Below are positions 1-8,114 of a stretch of DNA of 64,000 nt, piece after piece. The notes under the pieces were generated by a model that worked only from the letters and a program-made list of their open reading frames with translations, was not told the DNA's origin and searched no databases. Each line of letters starts with the position of its first letter. The first letter of the stretch is position 1. The DNA is from Pedobacter cryoconitis (GTDB lineage: Bacteria; Bacteroidota; Bacteroidia; Sphingobacteriales; Sphingobacteriaceae). Position numbers and translations under genes: made by a program. The stretch covers positions 1 to 64,000 of the forward strand of contig NZ_JACHCE010000011.1 in assembly GCF_014200605.1 (NCBI RefSeq), in the 5' to 3' direction.

Positions 1-11
1 CTTTAACGCAA

Positions 12-37
12 AAAACCTCAATTTTCATTGAGGTTTT
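12..37. terminator. Stem-loop beside the outermost att copy
   Basis: A-tract, CCTCAA stem, short loop, TTGAGG, T-tract. It could terminate transcription in either direction. Comparable stem-loops precede the other two tRNA-end copies (4459-4492 and 29554-29588). It may be the original terminator of tRNA-Lys, displaced by integration, or the end of a further element outside the window. Confidence 0.5.
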
Positions 38-38
38 C

Positions 39-55
39 GTGATCCCGCTGGGATT
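39..55. repeat. att-like copy of the tRNA-Lys 3' end (outer)
   Basis: The 17-mer GTGATCCCGCTGGGATT is identical to the 3' end of tRNA-Lys at 29612-29628 and to 4515-4531. After it the sequence diverges from the tRNA, so this is not a tRNA gene. It is best read as the far attachment site of an island that used the tRNA 3' end as its target. Confidence 0.75.
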
Positions 56-100
56 TACACCTAGTGCTAAAATCAGCGTTTTTACAATATCTGGTGGCTT

Positions 101-154
101 TTACTATTCGACTCCCCGAATAACGCACCTTTTTGTCTGTATTTTTTAGTTGCA
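101..154. repeat. Diverged att-arm-like repeat, copy 1
   Basis: This AT-rich block (CGACTCCCCGAATAACGCAC, a T-run, then TTTTTAGTTGCA) aligns with 4580-4632 and more loosely with 29483-29530. It lies about 50 bp from its tRNA-end repeat. Recurrence beside every att copy suggests integrase arm-binding or element-terminal sequence; this role is inferred. Confidence 0.45.
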
Positions 155-158
155 ATTA

Positions 159-454
159 CTACAGTTTAGAAGCGGCAACCCCACGCGCTATACATTTATT
201 TATAAGCTTCTGTTTATTTGTGTGTTCTAGGTCTGGCTTTGATTTAATTGATCAGATTAGCTTAATAGCCTTTTGTGCAACTAATGGAGCTAAATGAGAA
301 AATTTTATTCTCTGACTAAGAGTGTTTGTAACAAGTTGAGCATTGGCTAAGGTATGCTGTAAATACCTGAAATGTATAAAAAACCAATAGGAAGAAGGAC
401 AACAACGACAATCCCAAGGTTATATTTGAAAATATAGTATTTTAGCATATACAT
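159..454 (-). pseudogene. Frameshifted small one-TM protein gene
   Basis: On the minus strand an ATG at 454 opens a 35-codon frame with a strong hydrophobic stretch (IVVVVLLPIGFLYI) that ends near 345-350. A second frame is open through the same area and reads on to a TAG at 159-161 with a plausible basic, helical composition (ending KCIARGVAASKL). Together they look like a roughly 100-residue single-pass membrane protein broken by one frameshift. I do not recognise the family. The frames could also be chance openings. Confidence 0.3.
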
Positions 455-501
455 CTATGCGTGCTGGTTATTAAATCAGATTCGCTTCTAATTTGCAACT
501 A

Positions 502-2628
502 ATGAAAATTAAAGAAAAATTTCCATTGCTCTTTGAATCAACTCAGCATAAGGATAGACTCATATGGGATGAAACATTTAACTACAACGAGAATGCAGCT
601 GATCTCTGTTGCGCTCTTTTTGATTTTGAAATTGCCGATAATCAAACTTCAATTGACCTTGCACAAAAAAAGGCATTACTGATCCTAACAGAAGTAAATT
701 CATTAAAGGGGCAAACTCAAGCTGAACAAGAAATTCTGTTTTTTGATTACCTTAAATTCTATGTTTGTACAGGCATGCTGAGGTTTTTGACAGGAAAAAA
801 AATATTTCCCTATTGTTTTAATTGGTTATGTCGCTCTGCATCTGAAGAGATTGCAGCCGAGGGCAAATGTAATTTTTGCCTTGATTTTATAAGCATATGT
901 TTAAGTACAGACCAAAAGTATATCAAAAACAGATTTTTGGATTTATTGCCTACTTGGGTACGGTGTCTTTTTTACTATTCTAATCATACCGGAGGACACA
1001 AAGAAATGGCCAAATGGTTTATGGAAGAATACCTTGAGCATTATCTTAAACTATGTGCATATCATAAAGATACTGAAAAACTATATTCATTGCTGTTTAT
1101 TGCACCATGGCTTTACAAGTTTCACTTTAACCAAGCGCTGGAAAAGCTATCCGATATTCTAAGTGAAAACGTAACGGCATGTTCAGATAGAAAGATAAAA
1201 AAAGCTATTTTTCTTCATTTTGCAATCGCTGATAAATCTATGGGTGGAAGAACGCGAAATGAATGGTACCAAGCTTTAATACCCGCCTTTGCGAAAGAGC
1301 TGACCGCTACCGAAAATCTCCAGTTGGTATCATCGAGATACAGCCGGGACCTGGAGCTACTCAAAGCCCATCTATCCGAATTAACTGAGGTTGTTAAAAA
1401 AGTTGCTAAAGAACGAAAAAAACAAGGAGACCTCGATGAATACCATACCTCAAGGATATTTAGCGTTCTAGAAAGAACGCTCGTTAATCTCATAAAATCA
1501 GGACAGACAAAGCAGGCAACAGCACTAATTGGTGCCTACTTTGGAATCAGCGCAGAGGAGCTAATTCGTTTAAATATTCTATATATCATCAGCAGCGTTG
1601 AGGATTCTGTTATTTTCTCCAGTGCTGGTCATACTATTTTTGCCCCGATTAGCAATCAGGGAAGTATCAAGGAACTTGTCGCGACACAAAACGATTTCCT
1701 GCGCACCAATCACCAACTTCATGATGTGCTCGATTTCGAACTTGAGGAGCATAGGCGCTTTGGTGAACCGGATGAACATGCCGCAATAATACACTACCAG
1801 GCGCTACGGTCACATTTTACGGTTCAAAGGATATTTGAGTTGCCGGATTTAGAAGCGCTGGGTGGCATTCATATTTTGGATAATGCCCAGTGGCCCCTGC
1901 AGGCACTGATTTGTAAAGAAACCGGCATTGCCTTACCAATCGTACATAGTTTCAGGGTGCCCTATCCTCAACGTGAAATCAAATCAGTTTATTTCTGGGA
2001 AGGTGACAACCAACTCGCCAGATATGAGGCTGATGCGATGAAACATTATTTTACATCCGCAGGTATAGAAGTTACCCATCACCACTTCGAAGAGAATACT
2101 AAAAAAGACTTTCTTCATAATTATCACTCAAGCGCTTATGATCTGATATATGTAATCTCGCACGGAGAATTCAGGCACTTTGAAGCCCATAAATCATTTT
2201 TAAGTCTTGGATCAGATATTAAGATTTCAGCCGATGAACTTATATACAAGGACGACACTGGAATGCGGCGCTTACTCTTACTTGCCGGATGCGACACCGC
2301 AACCGTCAATATGGGAAATCACCCTGACGCGCTTGGTATTGGCCCTAAACTCGTCAACCCTAATCAATCCCTTTTTGGACATGAATGGCCAATCCGGGAC
2401 ATATCAGGCTTGATTTATGGCTCATTGATTTCTTCATTGCTTGCAAAAAAACTTCCTTACCAATGCGTCTATAAAGAAGCCATGCATTTATATCTTAGCG
2501 GACATGAGGCCGTCGTTAAATATCTTGCTGATACAGGCATTCCTCAGGAATCGTTAAACAGAATCGAAAATCAAGTAATAGTACACGAGAATTTCTTCTG
2601 CTGGGCATCGCTCACTTATTTTATTTAA
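502..2628 (+). CDS. CHAT-domain (caspase-like) protein
   Basis: This 708-residue protein has an alpha-helical N-terminal half and a C-terminal CHAT peptidase-like domain from about residue 470 onward. The expected dyad is visible: His554 in VISHGEF and Cys597 in LLAGCDTA, about 43 residues apart, each after a hydrophobic strand. CHAT domains (clan CD, caspase/separase relatives) act as proteases and often sit in bacterial defence or programmed-death modules, with the helical part sensing a trigger. The ATG at 502 is preferred over the TTG at 493. No gasdermin or obvious substrate gene is adjacent; the next gene is an HNH endonuclease. The defence role is inferred from island context. Confidence 0.75.
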   Translation: MKIKEKFPLLFESTQHKDRLIWDETFNYNENAADLCCALFDFEIADNQTSIDLAQKKALLILTEVNSLKGQTQAEQEILFFDYLKFYVCTGMLRFLTGKKIFPYCFNWLCRSASEEIAAEGKCNFCLDFISICLSTDQKYIKNRFLDLLPTWVRCLFYYSNHTGGHKEMAKWFMEEYLEHYLKLCAYHKDTEKLYSLLFIAPWLYKFHFNQALEKLSDILSENVTACSDRKIKKAIFLHFAIADKSMGGRTRNEWYQALIPAFAKELTATENLQLVSSRYSRDLELLKAHLSELTEVVKKVAKERKKQGDLDEYHTSRIFSVLERTLVNLIKSGQTKQATALIGAYFGISAEELIRLNILYIISSVEDSVIFSSAGHTIFAPISNQGSIKELVATQNDFLRTNHQLHDVLDFELEEHRRFGEPDEHAAIIHYQALRSHFTVQRIFELPDLEALGGIHILDNAQWPLQALICKETGIALPIVHSFRVPYPQREIKSVYFWEGDNQLARYEADAMKHYFTSAGIEVTHHHFEENTKKDFLHNYHSSAYDLIYVISHGEFRHFEAHKSFLSLGSDIKISADELIYKDDTGMRRLLLLAGCDTATVNMGNHPDALGIGPKLVNPNQSLFGHEWPIRDISGLIYGSLISSLLAKKLPYQCVYKEAMHLYLSGHEAVVKYLADTGIPQESLNRIENQVIVHENFFCWASLTYFI

Positions 2629-2864
2629 CAGATTTATCGATAAACGATTAAGAATAAAGGCTTTGTGTTTTTTCAATGACTCAATAATGTTCTTCTTTAA
2701 GCCATCAAATCATTAATTGAATGGATGTCAGAATTACGGGTAAAGGAGTCATATTTATAGATTTGTTCATTTTCTGGTGCAATTAACTAAACGGTTTTTT
2801 ATCCCATTTCTATTAACACTATATTACGCTTAAATAAAATCTAGTTACCTAGCATCTCAAATCC

Positions 2865-3575
2865 ATGACTGATAAAAGCCAATTTCTTCATTATCTGACT
2901 AACACAGAGCGTTCTAATGGCAAAAACTACAAATCCTCAACGATCAAAACCTATGTAGACTCGATTACATTAATTACCGCTGATCTGAACAACCACCTCA
3001 TTTCCGAAATTGATTCCCTTTACAACATTCATGACGTGAAGGAATTAAAACATCTGTTTGATAATTTATATAGCATTCCTCAAATCCAAAAAGAAGAAGT
3101 CATTCAAAGAAAACGAAAAACAAATGCATTTAGAAGATATATTGAGTTCAGGGAAACGATTCAGAAATTTGGTTTAACTCAAAATCAGCCTGACTTACAG
3201 GAGGTTGAACAGTCAAGGACCGAAGGCGGAAAAAAAGTAGTTATATCTCTTCGCTCAGAAAGAGATGGCCGCTTACGAAGTCAAGCCCTTATTCTCCATG
3301 GCACAACCTGTTTTGGCTGTGAGTTCAATTTTAAAAAAGTTTATGGTGATCTTGGTGAAGGTTTCATTGAAATTCATCACTTACAATTGCTTTGTGGTAA
3401 CTTAGCGCAAGTGATAACAGATCCAAGAACAGATCTGATCCCGCTTTGTTCCAACTGCCACAGAATGGTTCATAGAAAAAAGGGATATGTGCTCTCACTT
3501 GCTGAACTAAAAGCGGTTATTAATTTGCAGAGTAGTGACAAATTACCTGATGTGGAAAGCAAAGAATTGGTCTGA
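2865..3575 (+). CDS. HNH endonuclease
   Basis: 236 residues. The C-terminal third is a zinc-bound HNH nuclease: CFGCEF supplies the first Cys pair, EIHHLQLL the catalytic His region, and LIPLCSNCHRMVHR the second Cys pair and final His. This matches McrA-like HNH enzymes that nick or cut DNA. The N-terminal part (about 1-120) is charged and helical, possibly for DNA or target recognition. It follows the CHAT gene on the same strand after a 236 bp gap with no recognisable gene, so it may have its own promoter. A restriction or defence role is likely but not shown by the sequence. Confidence 0.8.
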   Translation: MTDKSQFLHYLTNTERSNGKNYKSSTIKTYVDSITLITADLNNHLISEIDSLYNIHDVKELKHLFDNLYSIPQIQKEEVIQRKRKTNAFRRYIEFRETIQKFGLTQNQPDLQEVEQSRTEGGKKVVISLRSERDGRLRSQALILHGTTCFGCEFNFKKVYGDLGEGFIEIHHLQLLCGNLAQVITDPRTDLIPLCSNCHRMVHRKKGYVLSLAELKAVINLQSSDKLPDVESKELV

Positions 3576-3771
3576 GGTTTATATTACCATAGCTAAACTA
3601 TATGAATCCAGTTTAGTACTTACAAGACTGCCTGGAAAACAACGTTGAGAATAATCAAATTCTTACTGAAAACATCTGACAAAAAAATTCCGACAGTAGA
3701 AAAAAATCTTAGATTAGCAAAAAACATTAACCTCCGCTCTCATATTCAAAACAGAATTAGTTGATCCCAAT

Positions 3772-4423
3772 GTGGGAAACTTCATTGAATCAATCCGTGA
3801 TATCAGATATTCTTTTGAAGTTGCCGATCTTATCGACAACAGCATCACTGCTGGGGCAAGCCAAATCCAGATTTATCTCGCACCACAACCACAACAAATC
3901 AGATTTGCAATGCTGGATAATGGACAGGGAATGGCAGAAACCAAACTCAAAGAAGTCATGCGCCATGCTGCAACAAACCCGAAAGATTTCAGGGAGAAAA
4001 ATGATTTGGGTAGGTTTGGCTTGGGACTGAAAACCGCTTCTTTTTCACAGTGCCGAAAGCTGACGGTAGTATCCTAAGCACAATAACATTTTATCCAGCA
4101 GACAGTGGGATCTGGATTATATTGCCAATGCAGATAAGTGGTTGCTTAAAATACCAGATGATATTTCAGATTTACATTTACTGGATGAACTTCAGGGCAT
4201 GGAGAATGGAACACTGGTTTGCTGGGATACTGTCGACAGAACTGAAAAATCTGAGATAACAACAATAATAGACAAGATTCGGAAACACCTGGCTCTGGTT
4301 TTTCATCGTTTTTTAGAAGGCGTGAACCGAAAGGTTTTAAGGATAGCGATCAATAATAATCCTATAGCATCCTTTGATCCCTTCGACCTCAACCATCCCG
4401 CCACCCAGCAATTGCCAATATAG
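3772..4423 (+). pseudogene. GHKL (HSP90-like) ATPase, frameshifted and truncated
   Basis: The first frame (3772-4077) encodes an HSP90/MutL/histidine-kinase-type ATP pocket: VADLIDNSITAGA (N box), MLDNGQGM (DxGxG) and FGLGLKTASFS (lid). It then stops. Homologous-looking sequence resumes in another frame at about 4142-4423 (ending FDPFDLNHPATQQL). The protein also lacks its expected C-terminal half, ending about 90 bp before the att repeat at 4514. The frame is open upstream to 3718 without an ATG; GTG at 3772 is the only visible start. It is a dead remnant of a MORC-like ATP-binding protein, probably cut when the island end was deleted. Confidence 0.75.
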
Positions 4424-4458
4424 CGAGTTAGTGCAAATTTTGACACCCCCGTAAAAGC

Positions 4459-4492
4459 AAAAACCCCTACAAACTATCGTTTGCAGGGGTTT
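4459..4492. terminator. Stem-loop left of the middle att copy
   Basis: AAAAACCCCTACAAA pairs with TTTGCAGGGGTTT around a six-base loop, with flanking A and T tracts. It sits as the stem-loop at 29554-29588 does relative to the intact tRNA end, and the shared TTTTGATACT follows. This supports reading 4514 as the integrase-side end of an older insertion. Confidence 0.55.
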
Positions 4493-4513
4493 GTACGTTT
4501 TGATACTGAATCT

Positions 4514-4531
4514 TGTGATCCCGCTGGGATT
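4514..4531. repeat. att-like copy of the tRNA-Lys 3' end (middle)
   Basis: TGTGATCCCGCTGGGATT matches 29611-29628 exactly over 18 bp. It is the likely left boundary of the 25 kb mobilizable island and also the right boundary of the outer remnant. No cloverleaf can be formed here, so it is not a functional tRNA. Confidence 0.8.
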
Positions 4532-4579
4532 TGCACCTAGTGCAAAAATCAACGCTTAAATAGTATTTGGGGCTGTTTT

Positions 4580-4632
4580 GTAATTCTACTCATTGAATTA
4601 CTCACTATTTTTTTAATACGTTTTAGCTGCAA
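4580..4632. repeat. Diverged att-arm-like repeat, copy 2
   Basis: The block GTAATTCTACTCATTGAATT, ACTCACT, T-run, then TTTAGCTGCA starts about 50 bp right of the middle att copy. It aligns with 101-154 and, in the same orientation, with 29483-29530 beside the integrase. A probable element-end or integrase arm site (inferred). Confidence 0.5.
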
Positions 4633-4760
4633 TTGCTATAGTGTAAATATAATCATTCTCTTTAACAATTAAAAGTAATTTGGATTACTAATTATTAGGC
4701 GGTTCGACTCAGGCACTGGGTCCCGGACGCGAAGCAAGCCAAATTGTTGTTTTTTCATAA

Positions 4761-4934
4761 TTATTTCATTCGATCATCCTTAAGTACTTGATTTAGTGAT
4801 AATATAGCAAAATTATACATGAAATCCAACATTAACCTGGCTTCTGCGAGACTCATTTTTTGGTCGTATCTTTTGAGTATTCGTACTGCTTTTTCTGGCG
4901 TAATGTTTCTTTTTTCGGGATTGATTTTGATCAT
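4761..4934 (-). CDS. Small conserved-looking protein, 57 aa
   Basis: An ATG at 4934 opens a 57-codon frame ending at TAA 4761-4763. The protein has a charged N-terminus (MIKINPEKRNITPEKAV), then RILKRYDQKMSLAEARLMLD and a hydrophobic end segment. The TPEKA..IL..........EA..ML.F pattern resembles small single-domain proteins common on Bacteroidota mobile elements, whose function I do not know. The composition looks coding rather than random. It lies on the same strand as the AlbA_2 gene, about 140 bp downstream of it. Confidence 0.6.
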   Translation of the reverse strand: MIKINPEKRNITPEKAVRILKRYDQKMSLAEARLMLDFMYNFAILSLNQVLKDDRMK

Positions 4935-5074
4935 AGGCACCTGTTTTTAGATGCAATAATCAATAGATTGGATTTTGAAAAACAGGGAGTTTTATACCGA
5001 CTCCCTTAAGTTTATCTTAGTTGAAATTGATTTGAAATAAATACTCGTGTGGTTTCTTAAGAATTTCTATAGAA

Positions 5075-6124
5075 CTAAAATTGAGAACGTTGCATATCTA
5101 GTAGATTTTTTAAAGCAATCTTTCGAATTCTTTCATACATATTATTAAACATGCTCAATCCCATATACAACGTAACTTTTCCATTTATTCTATCGCTCTC
5201 AGGATACATTAATTTATCATCTATTTCATATGCTGCAAGTGCTTTGTCGTTTTTCTCTCTCAAAAAGGATATTGCTCCTTCCACCTCATTAATTGACTTG
5301 TTGAAGAAAAACCTTTCTTCCGAAAAATGTTCCTTAGTAAGCATGTGCTTTAATAGAGCGTCACCACTTAAGGAAAAATTGGGGTTTAGCCGAATAGATA
5401 ATGGGGTTGCAACAACATCCATTATACGATGATCAGCAAAACTACCATACTGATCAAAGTCTTCGGTATATCCAGTTAATTCCAAGTAGCAGAAACGTTC
5501 AAAATCAGGGTTATTTAATTTAATAGCCAGACCAATACATAAAGAAAGACCAATTGAAAGTGCTTGATTTCTATCGGAAAGCACCACAATGGCATCAGCT
5601 AGTTGACTGGCTAGTATGTTATTACTCGAGAGCTTTATTTGTAATGATTCAAACCATTTTGAAATTTCAATTACTTCTCTGCCGGTGGCATCCGAACTAG
5701 AAGAGCCTTGTCTCAAATAGACTTTGCCAATTTCTATACCCTTCATCTTTATGGGAGATGACAGAGGCTCAGTATGGGCATGAACAGGGATTTCGATAAC
5801 ACCAAAAGTAAGACCTTGATAAACATAAGAATATGATTTGAATTTGGGACGAGGGAAGATTTTATCTTTGACCTTTTGTTGTAAAATGGCATCATCCGGA
5901 AAACCAGTAATACCTGTTAGTTCAATTTTTCCCTGGTTTTCAGCTATGCCGAAGATTATATAAGCAGATTCTTCTCTTATCGTATTGGAGAAACTGAGAA
6001 TATCTTTTACAAGCTTAGCATCTTCATGTTCCTTGTTTCCGGCAAAATCAAAGCATCTCTCTTTAAAATCAAGTATGCTACTCTCGGGGCTTCTTGTTAG
6101 TGTTTCAAATAATTTATCGTTCAT
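5075..6124 (-). CDS. AlbA_2 (Schlafen-type) protein, AbiTii-like C-terminus
   Basis: 349 residues. Residues about 13-165 match the AlbA_2 (Schlafen AlbA) nucleic-acid-binding domain: ESSILDFKERCFDF at the start, a central AYIIFGIAEN strand, and VYLRQGSSSSDATG near the end. The C-terminal part (about 175-300) has LSLCIGLAIKLNNPDFERFCYLELTGY, which resembles the AbiTii-type domain of abortive-infection proteins. The domain pairing fits an island defence or regulatory protein, possibly an RNA- or DNA-binding sensor. It starts 26 bp downstream of the 6151-6480 gene on the same strand, so the two are probably co-transcribed. The C-terminal assignment is tentative. Confidence 0.65.
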   Translation of the reverse strand: MNDKLFETLTRSPESSILDFKERCFDFAGNKEHEDAKLVKDILSFSNTIREESAYIIFGIAENQGKIELTGITGFPDDAILQQKVKDKIFPRPKFKSYSYVYQGLTFGVIEIPVHAHTEPLSSPIKMKGIEIGKVYLRQGSSSSDATGREVIEISKWFESLQIKLSSNNILASQLADAIVVLSDRNQALSIGLSLCIGLAIKLNNPDFERFCYLELTGYTEDFDQYGSFADHRIMDVVATPLSIRLNPNFSLSGDALLKHMLTKEHFSEERFFFNKSINEVEGAISFLREKNDKALAAYEIDDKLMYPESDRINGKVTLYMGLSMFNNMYERIRKIALKNLLDMQRSQF

Positions 6125-6150
6125 TTTATTGATAGGGAGATATAGGCAAT

Positions 6151-6480
6151 TTATTTCTGACTATTTAGGAATGTCTCAACACGAAATAATTCGTCTTGCA
6201 CATCGTGCTTAAAATTGCGGATATAGTCCGAATACTCGGAAGGTGCTCCTTTTACTGGTCTTCTCCGCTTTACGTTCTTATATCCTTCAGCCTGTTTCCA
6301 TCCGGTCTGCTCTAAATTATGCCTGTAATTTCCCATTACATATACAGCGGTCTTACCACCTTCTAATCGGTATTCTTCTTCCCTCAAATCCTCTAATTCG
6401 TTGAAGTATCTTTCATCTTTACTATGGCTCTCTATCTTTGCTAATACTTTTTTAAGCCTTTCTAATTTTTCTCCGGTCAT
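6151..6480 (-). CDS. Hypothetical protein, 109 aa
   Basis: I prefer the ATG at 6480 (MTGEKLERLKK) over an upstream start at 6567, because upstream residues look non-coding. The protein is strongly charged and helical, with a basic patch near residues 70-80 (VKRRRPVKGA) and no membrane segment. It lies just upstream of the AlbA_2 gene on the same strand, which suggests an operon. I do not recognise a family. Confidence 0.55.
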   Translation of the reverse strand: MTGEKLERLKKVLAKIESHSKDERYFNELEDLREEEYRLEGGKTAVYVMGNYRHNLEQTGWKQAEGYKNVKRRRPVKGAPSEYSDYIRNFKHDVQDELFRVETFLNSQK

Positions 6481-6692
6481 TGTAATTGCGTTTGATTTAT
6501 ATAAAGGTAAGAATTCAAGATGATAGTATTTGAAAGGGGTTCGCATATGGAAACGCGCCCAAATCAACGTTATTCTTGATTTTTTCTAGCTTTTTAAATT
6601 TCCATCCCAGGAATTGTATCGTTTTAAAACCAGCCTCATGGCTATCCATGATTGATTTCATTGTTAATGGTTATGCACATCCAACTCGATAA

Positions 6693-8030
6693 ATGATTAA
6701 ATTTGTTAATCAGCAACGCTCAAACAAAATGGCAAAAGGCAAACAAAAAAGCACTTCCAGAACTACAGAAGAAATACAGGAATCTGGCAACATATTACTC
6801 GACACTGTGCTAGAAAGTATCAGAGCAAAATATCAAGACCTAAAGATTAATAAAACTTCCGAGGAACACCAAAAAGATCGTGGAGTGGATTTTCAAATTG
6901 AACTCATCGGTAAGCCAAACGAGAATACACTGGATATGTTCAAATTGCAGGTCAAAGCAACTGATGAGCCTGTAAAGCCACTGAAAACCACCACCAACAA
7001 GGGGCTTATTTCTTTTCAGATTGATAACCGGCATATCCGCTATTATCAGCAGGAAATGCCTTGGGCGTTACTGTTTATCCTTTGTGACAATTCAACAAAA
7101 ACCGTGTATTGGCATGCCATTCAACTGGATGATTCTCTGGAGGAACGTCTCAATGAATCAATAGCCAAAAAAAAGGAATCCATACAGATCTTTATTGATC
7201 CCAAAAATATTCTTGAACCGAACAGTTTTCTAGCTTTTATCAGGGATGCGGAAGAGTCAAAGACATTGCAGTTTTTTAGAGTCTCCGAAGAAAATGAAAA
7301 TGCACTGACTGCTGGTACCGACTTTCAGGTAGACCAGAGCAAACCGCTTTTGGAGCAATTGTTTACCTTGTTGGAATACCTGTTTGAGGAAGTGCAATAC
7401 CTTCCAATGCATCTGCTGAGCCAATACCACCCATTCAAGGTTTCAGAGGCTCAAACATCTTTCTATCAGCAGTTCAAGCTCTATACTGAAAATGATGACC
7501 TTGTGGCGATGCTTGACACGTTTAAAGTGCAACCTGATGGAACGATCAACTTCATCGATTCTTCCTATATTCAGGATGTTGATGATTATGAAAAAAAAGC
7601 GATAGCAATACTGGCAAAACTTAGCCAAAATCACATTTATGCAATCATATCTCAAAAGTCAAGGAAAGAAGTTTCGACTCGTTACTTTACGCATGGTAAC
7701 TGTAATTGCGTAGCCTGTTGCCATAACAGGCTGGACATCCCGGAGACCATTAAAAAACTGCAGGAGCCAAAAGACAAATCTCTGGATGATCGGATGAAGA
7801 CTGCTTATATGCATTATGAGCTGGGCAACTATCTAAGTGCTGCTGAATCCTTTCAGAACATTGGTAGTCAGGCAATAAAGGAAAACAAAAAGACCTTGTT
7901 CCTGATCACTCAGTTTAACTTGATCAGACTAGGAAGGCTAATCAAAAACAATTATTACGATTACGAAACGATTGAGTACGGAAAAACATTAATGGATATT
8001 AATATGGATAGGGCTGTCTATTCCGCCTGA
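6693..8030 (+). CDS. DUF4365 nuclease-like protein, N-terminal part before an in-frame TGA
   Basis: Residues about 30-175 match DUF4365, a PD-(D/E)XK-like nuclease fold: GNILLDTVLESI, then DRGVDFQIEL (Asp66, Glu70) and FKLQVKAT (Gln86-x-Lys88). These are the expected D...(E/Q)xK residues. The rest is charged and helical. Near the end a CNCVACC segment is followed by a TPR-like YMHYELGNYLSAAESF helix pair. Translation stops at TGA 8028-8030, but the same frame stays open at once and joins the frame of 8115-9476. This is therefore probably the front half of a 927-residue protein. A start at 6729 (MAKGKQK) is an alternative. DUF4365 proteins occur in defence contexts, including near Argonautes. 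Confidence 0.75.
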   Translation: MIKFVNQQRSNKMAKGKQKSTSRTTEEIQESGNILLDTVLESIRAKYQDLKINKTSEEHQKDRGVDFQIELIGKPNENTLDMFKLQVKATDEPVKPLKTTTNKGLISFQIDNRHIRYYQQEMPWALLFILCDNSTKTVYWHAIQLDDSLEERLNESIAKKKESIQIFIDPKNILEPNSFLAFIRDAEESKTLQFFRVSEENENALTAGTDFQVDQSKPLLEQLFTLLEYLFEEVQYLPMHLLSQYHPFKVSEAQTSFYQQFKLYTENDDLVAMLDTFKVQPDGTINFIDSSYIQDVDDYEKKAIAILAKLSQNHIYAIISQKSRKEVSTRYFTHGNCNCVACCHNRLDIPETIKKLQEPKDKSLDDRMKTAYMHYELGNYLSAAESFQNIGSQAIKENKKTLFLITQFNLIRLGRLIKNNYYDYETIEYGKTLMDINMDRAVYSA

Positions 8031-8114
8031 AACAGAAGCCATCACCGCAAGCTCTTCAATTACATTAAAGAGGTCCGCTTTTACTCTGACAGTGCCTATG
8101 AAGTCCAGACTGCA

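Larger units (their letters stand above)
39..4531. mobile_element. Outer island remnant at tRNA-Lys, no integrase
   Basis: This 4.5 kb unit is bounded by direct copies of the tRNA-Lys 3' end (39-55 and 4514-4531). It carries a CHAT-domain protein, an HNH endonuclease and the front part of a GHKL ATPase gene that stops about 90 bp before the inner repeat. The sequence left of 4514 (stem-loop, then TTTTGATACT) resembles that left of the intact tRNA copy, which marks the integrase-side end of the inner island. I infer that an integrase-bearing segment was deleted here. It could instead be a passenger unit mobilised by the neighbour's integrase. Confidence 0.5.

Noticed and set aside
39..4531. 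Extra tRNA-Lys genes at the repeated tRNA ends (39 and 4514)
   Set aside because: Only the last 17-18 bp match; the T-arm breaks right after, and no anticodon or D arm is present. They are att copies.
6840..7034. Minus-strand ORF over the DUF4365 gene
   Set aside because: Shadow of a strongly supported gene on the other strand.
8028..8030. TGA as a selenocysteine codon in the DUF4365 gene
   Set aside because: No SECIS-like stem-loop is evident after it, and the family has no known selenocysteine. A nonsense mutation or re-initiation is simpler.
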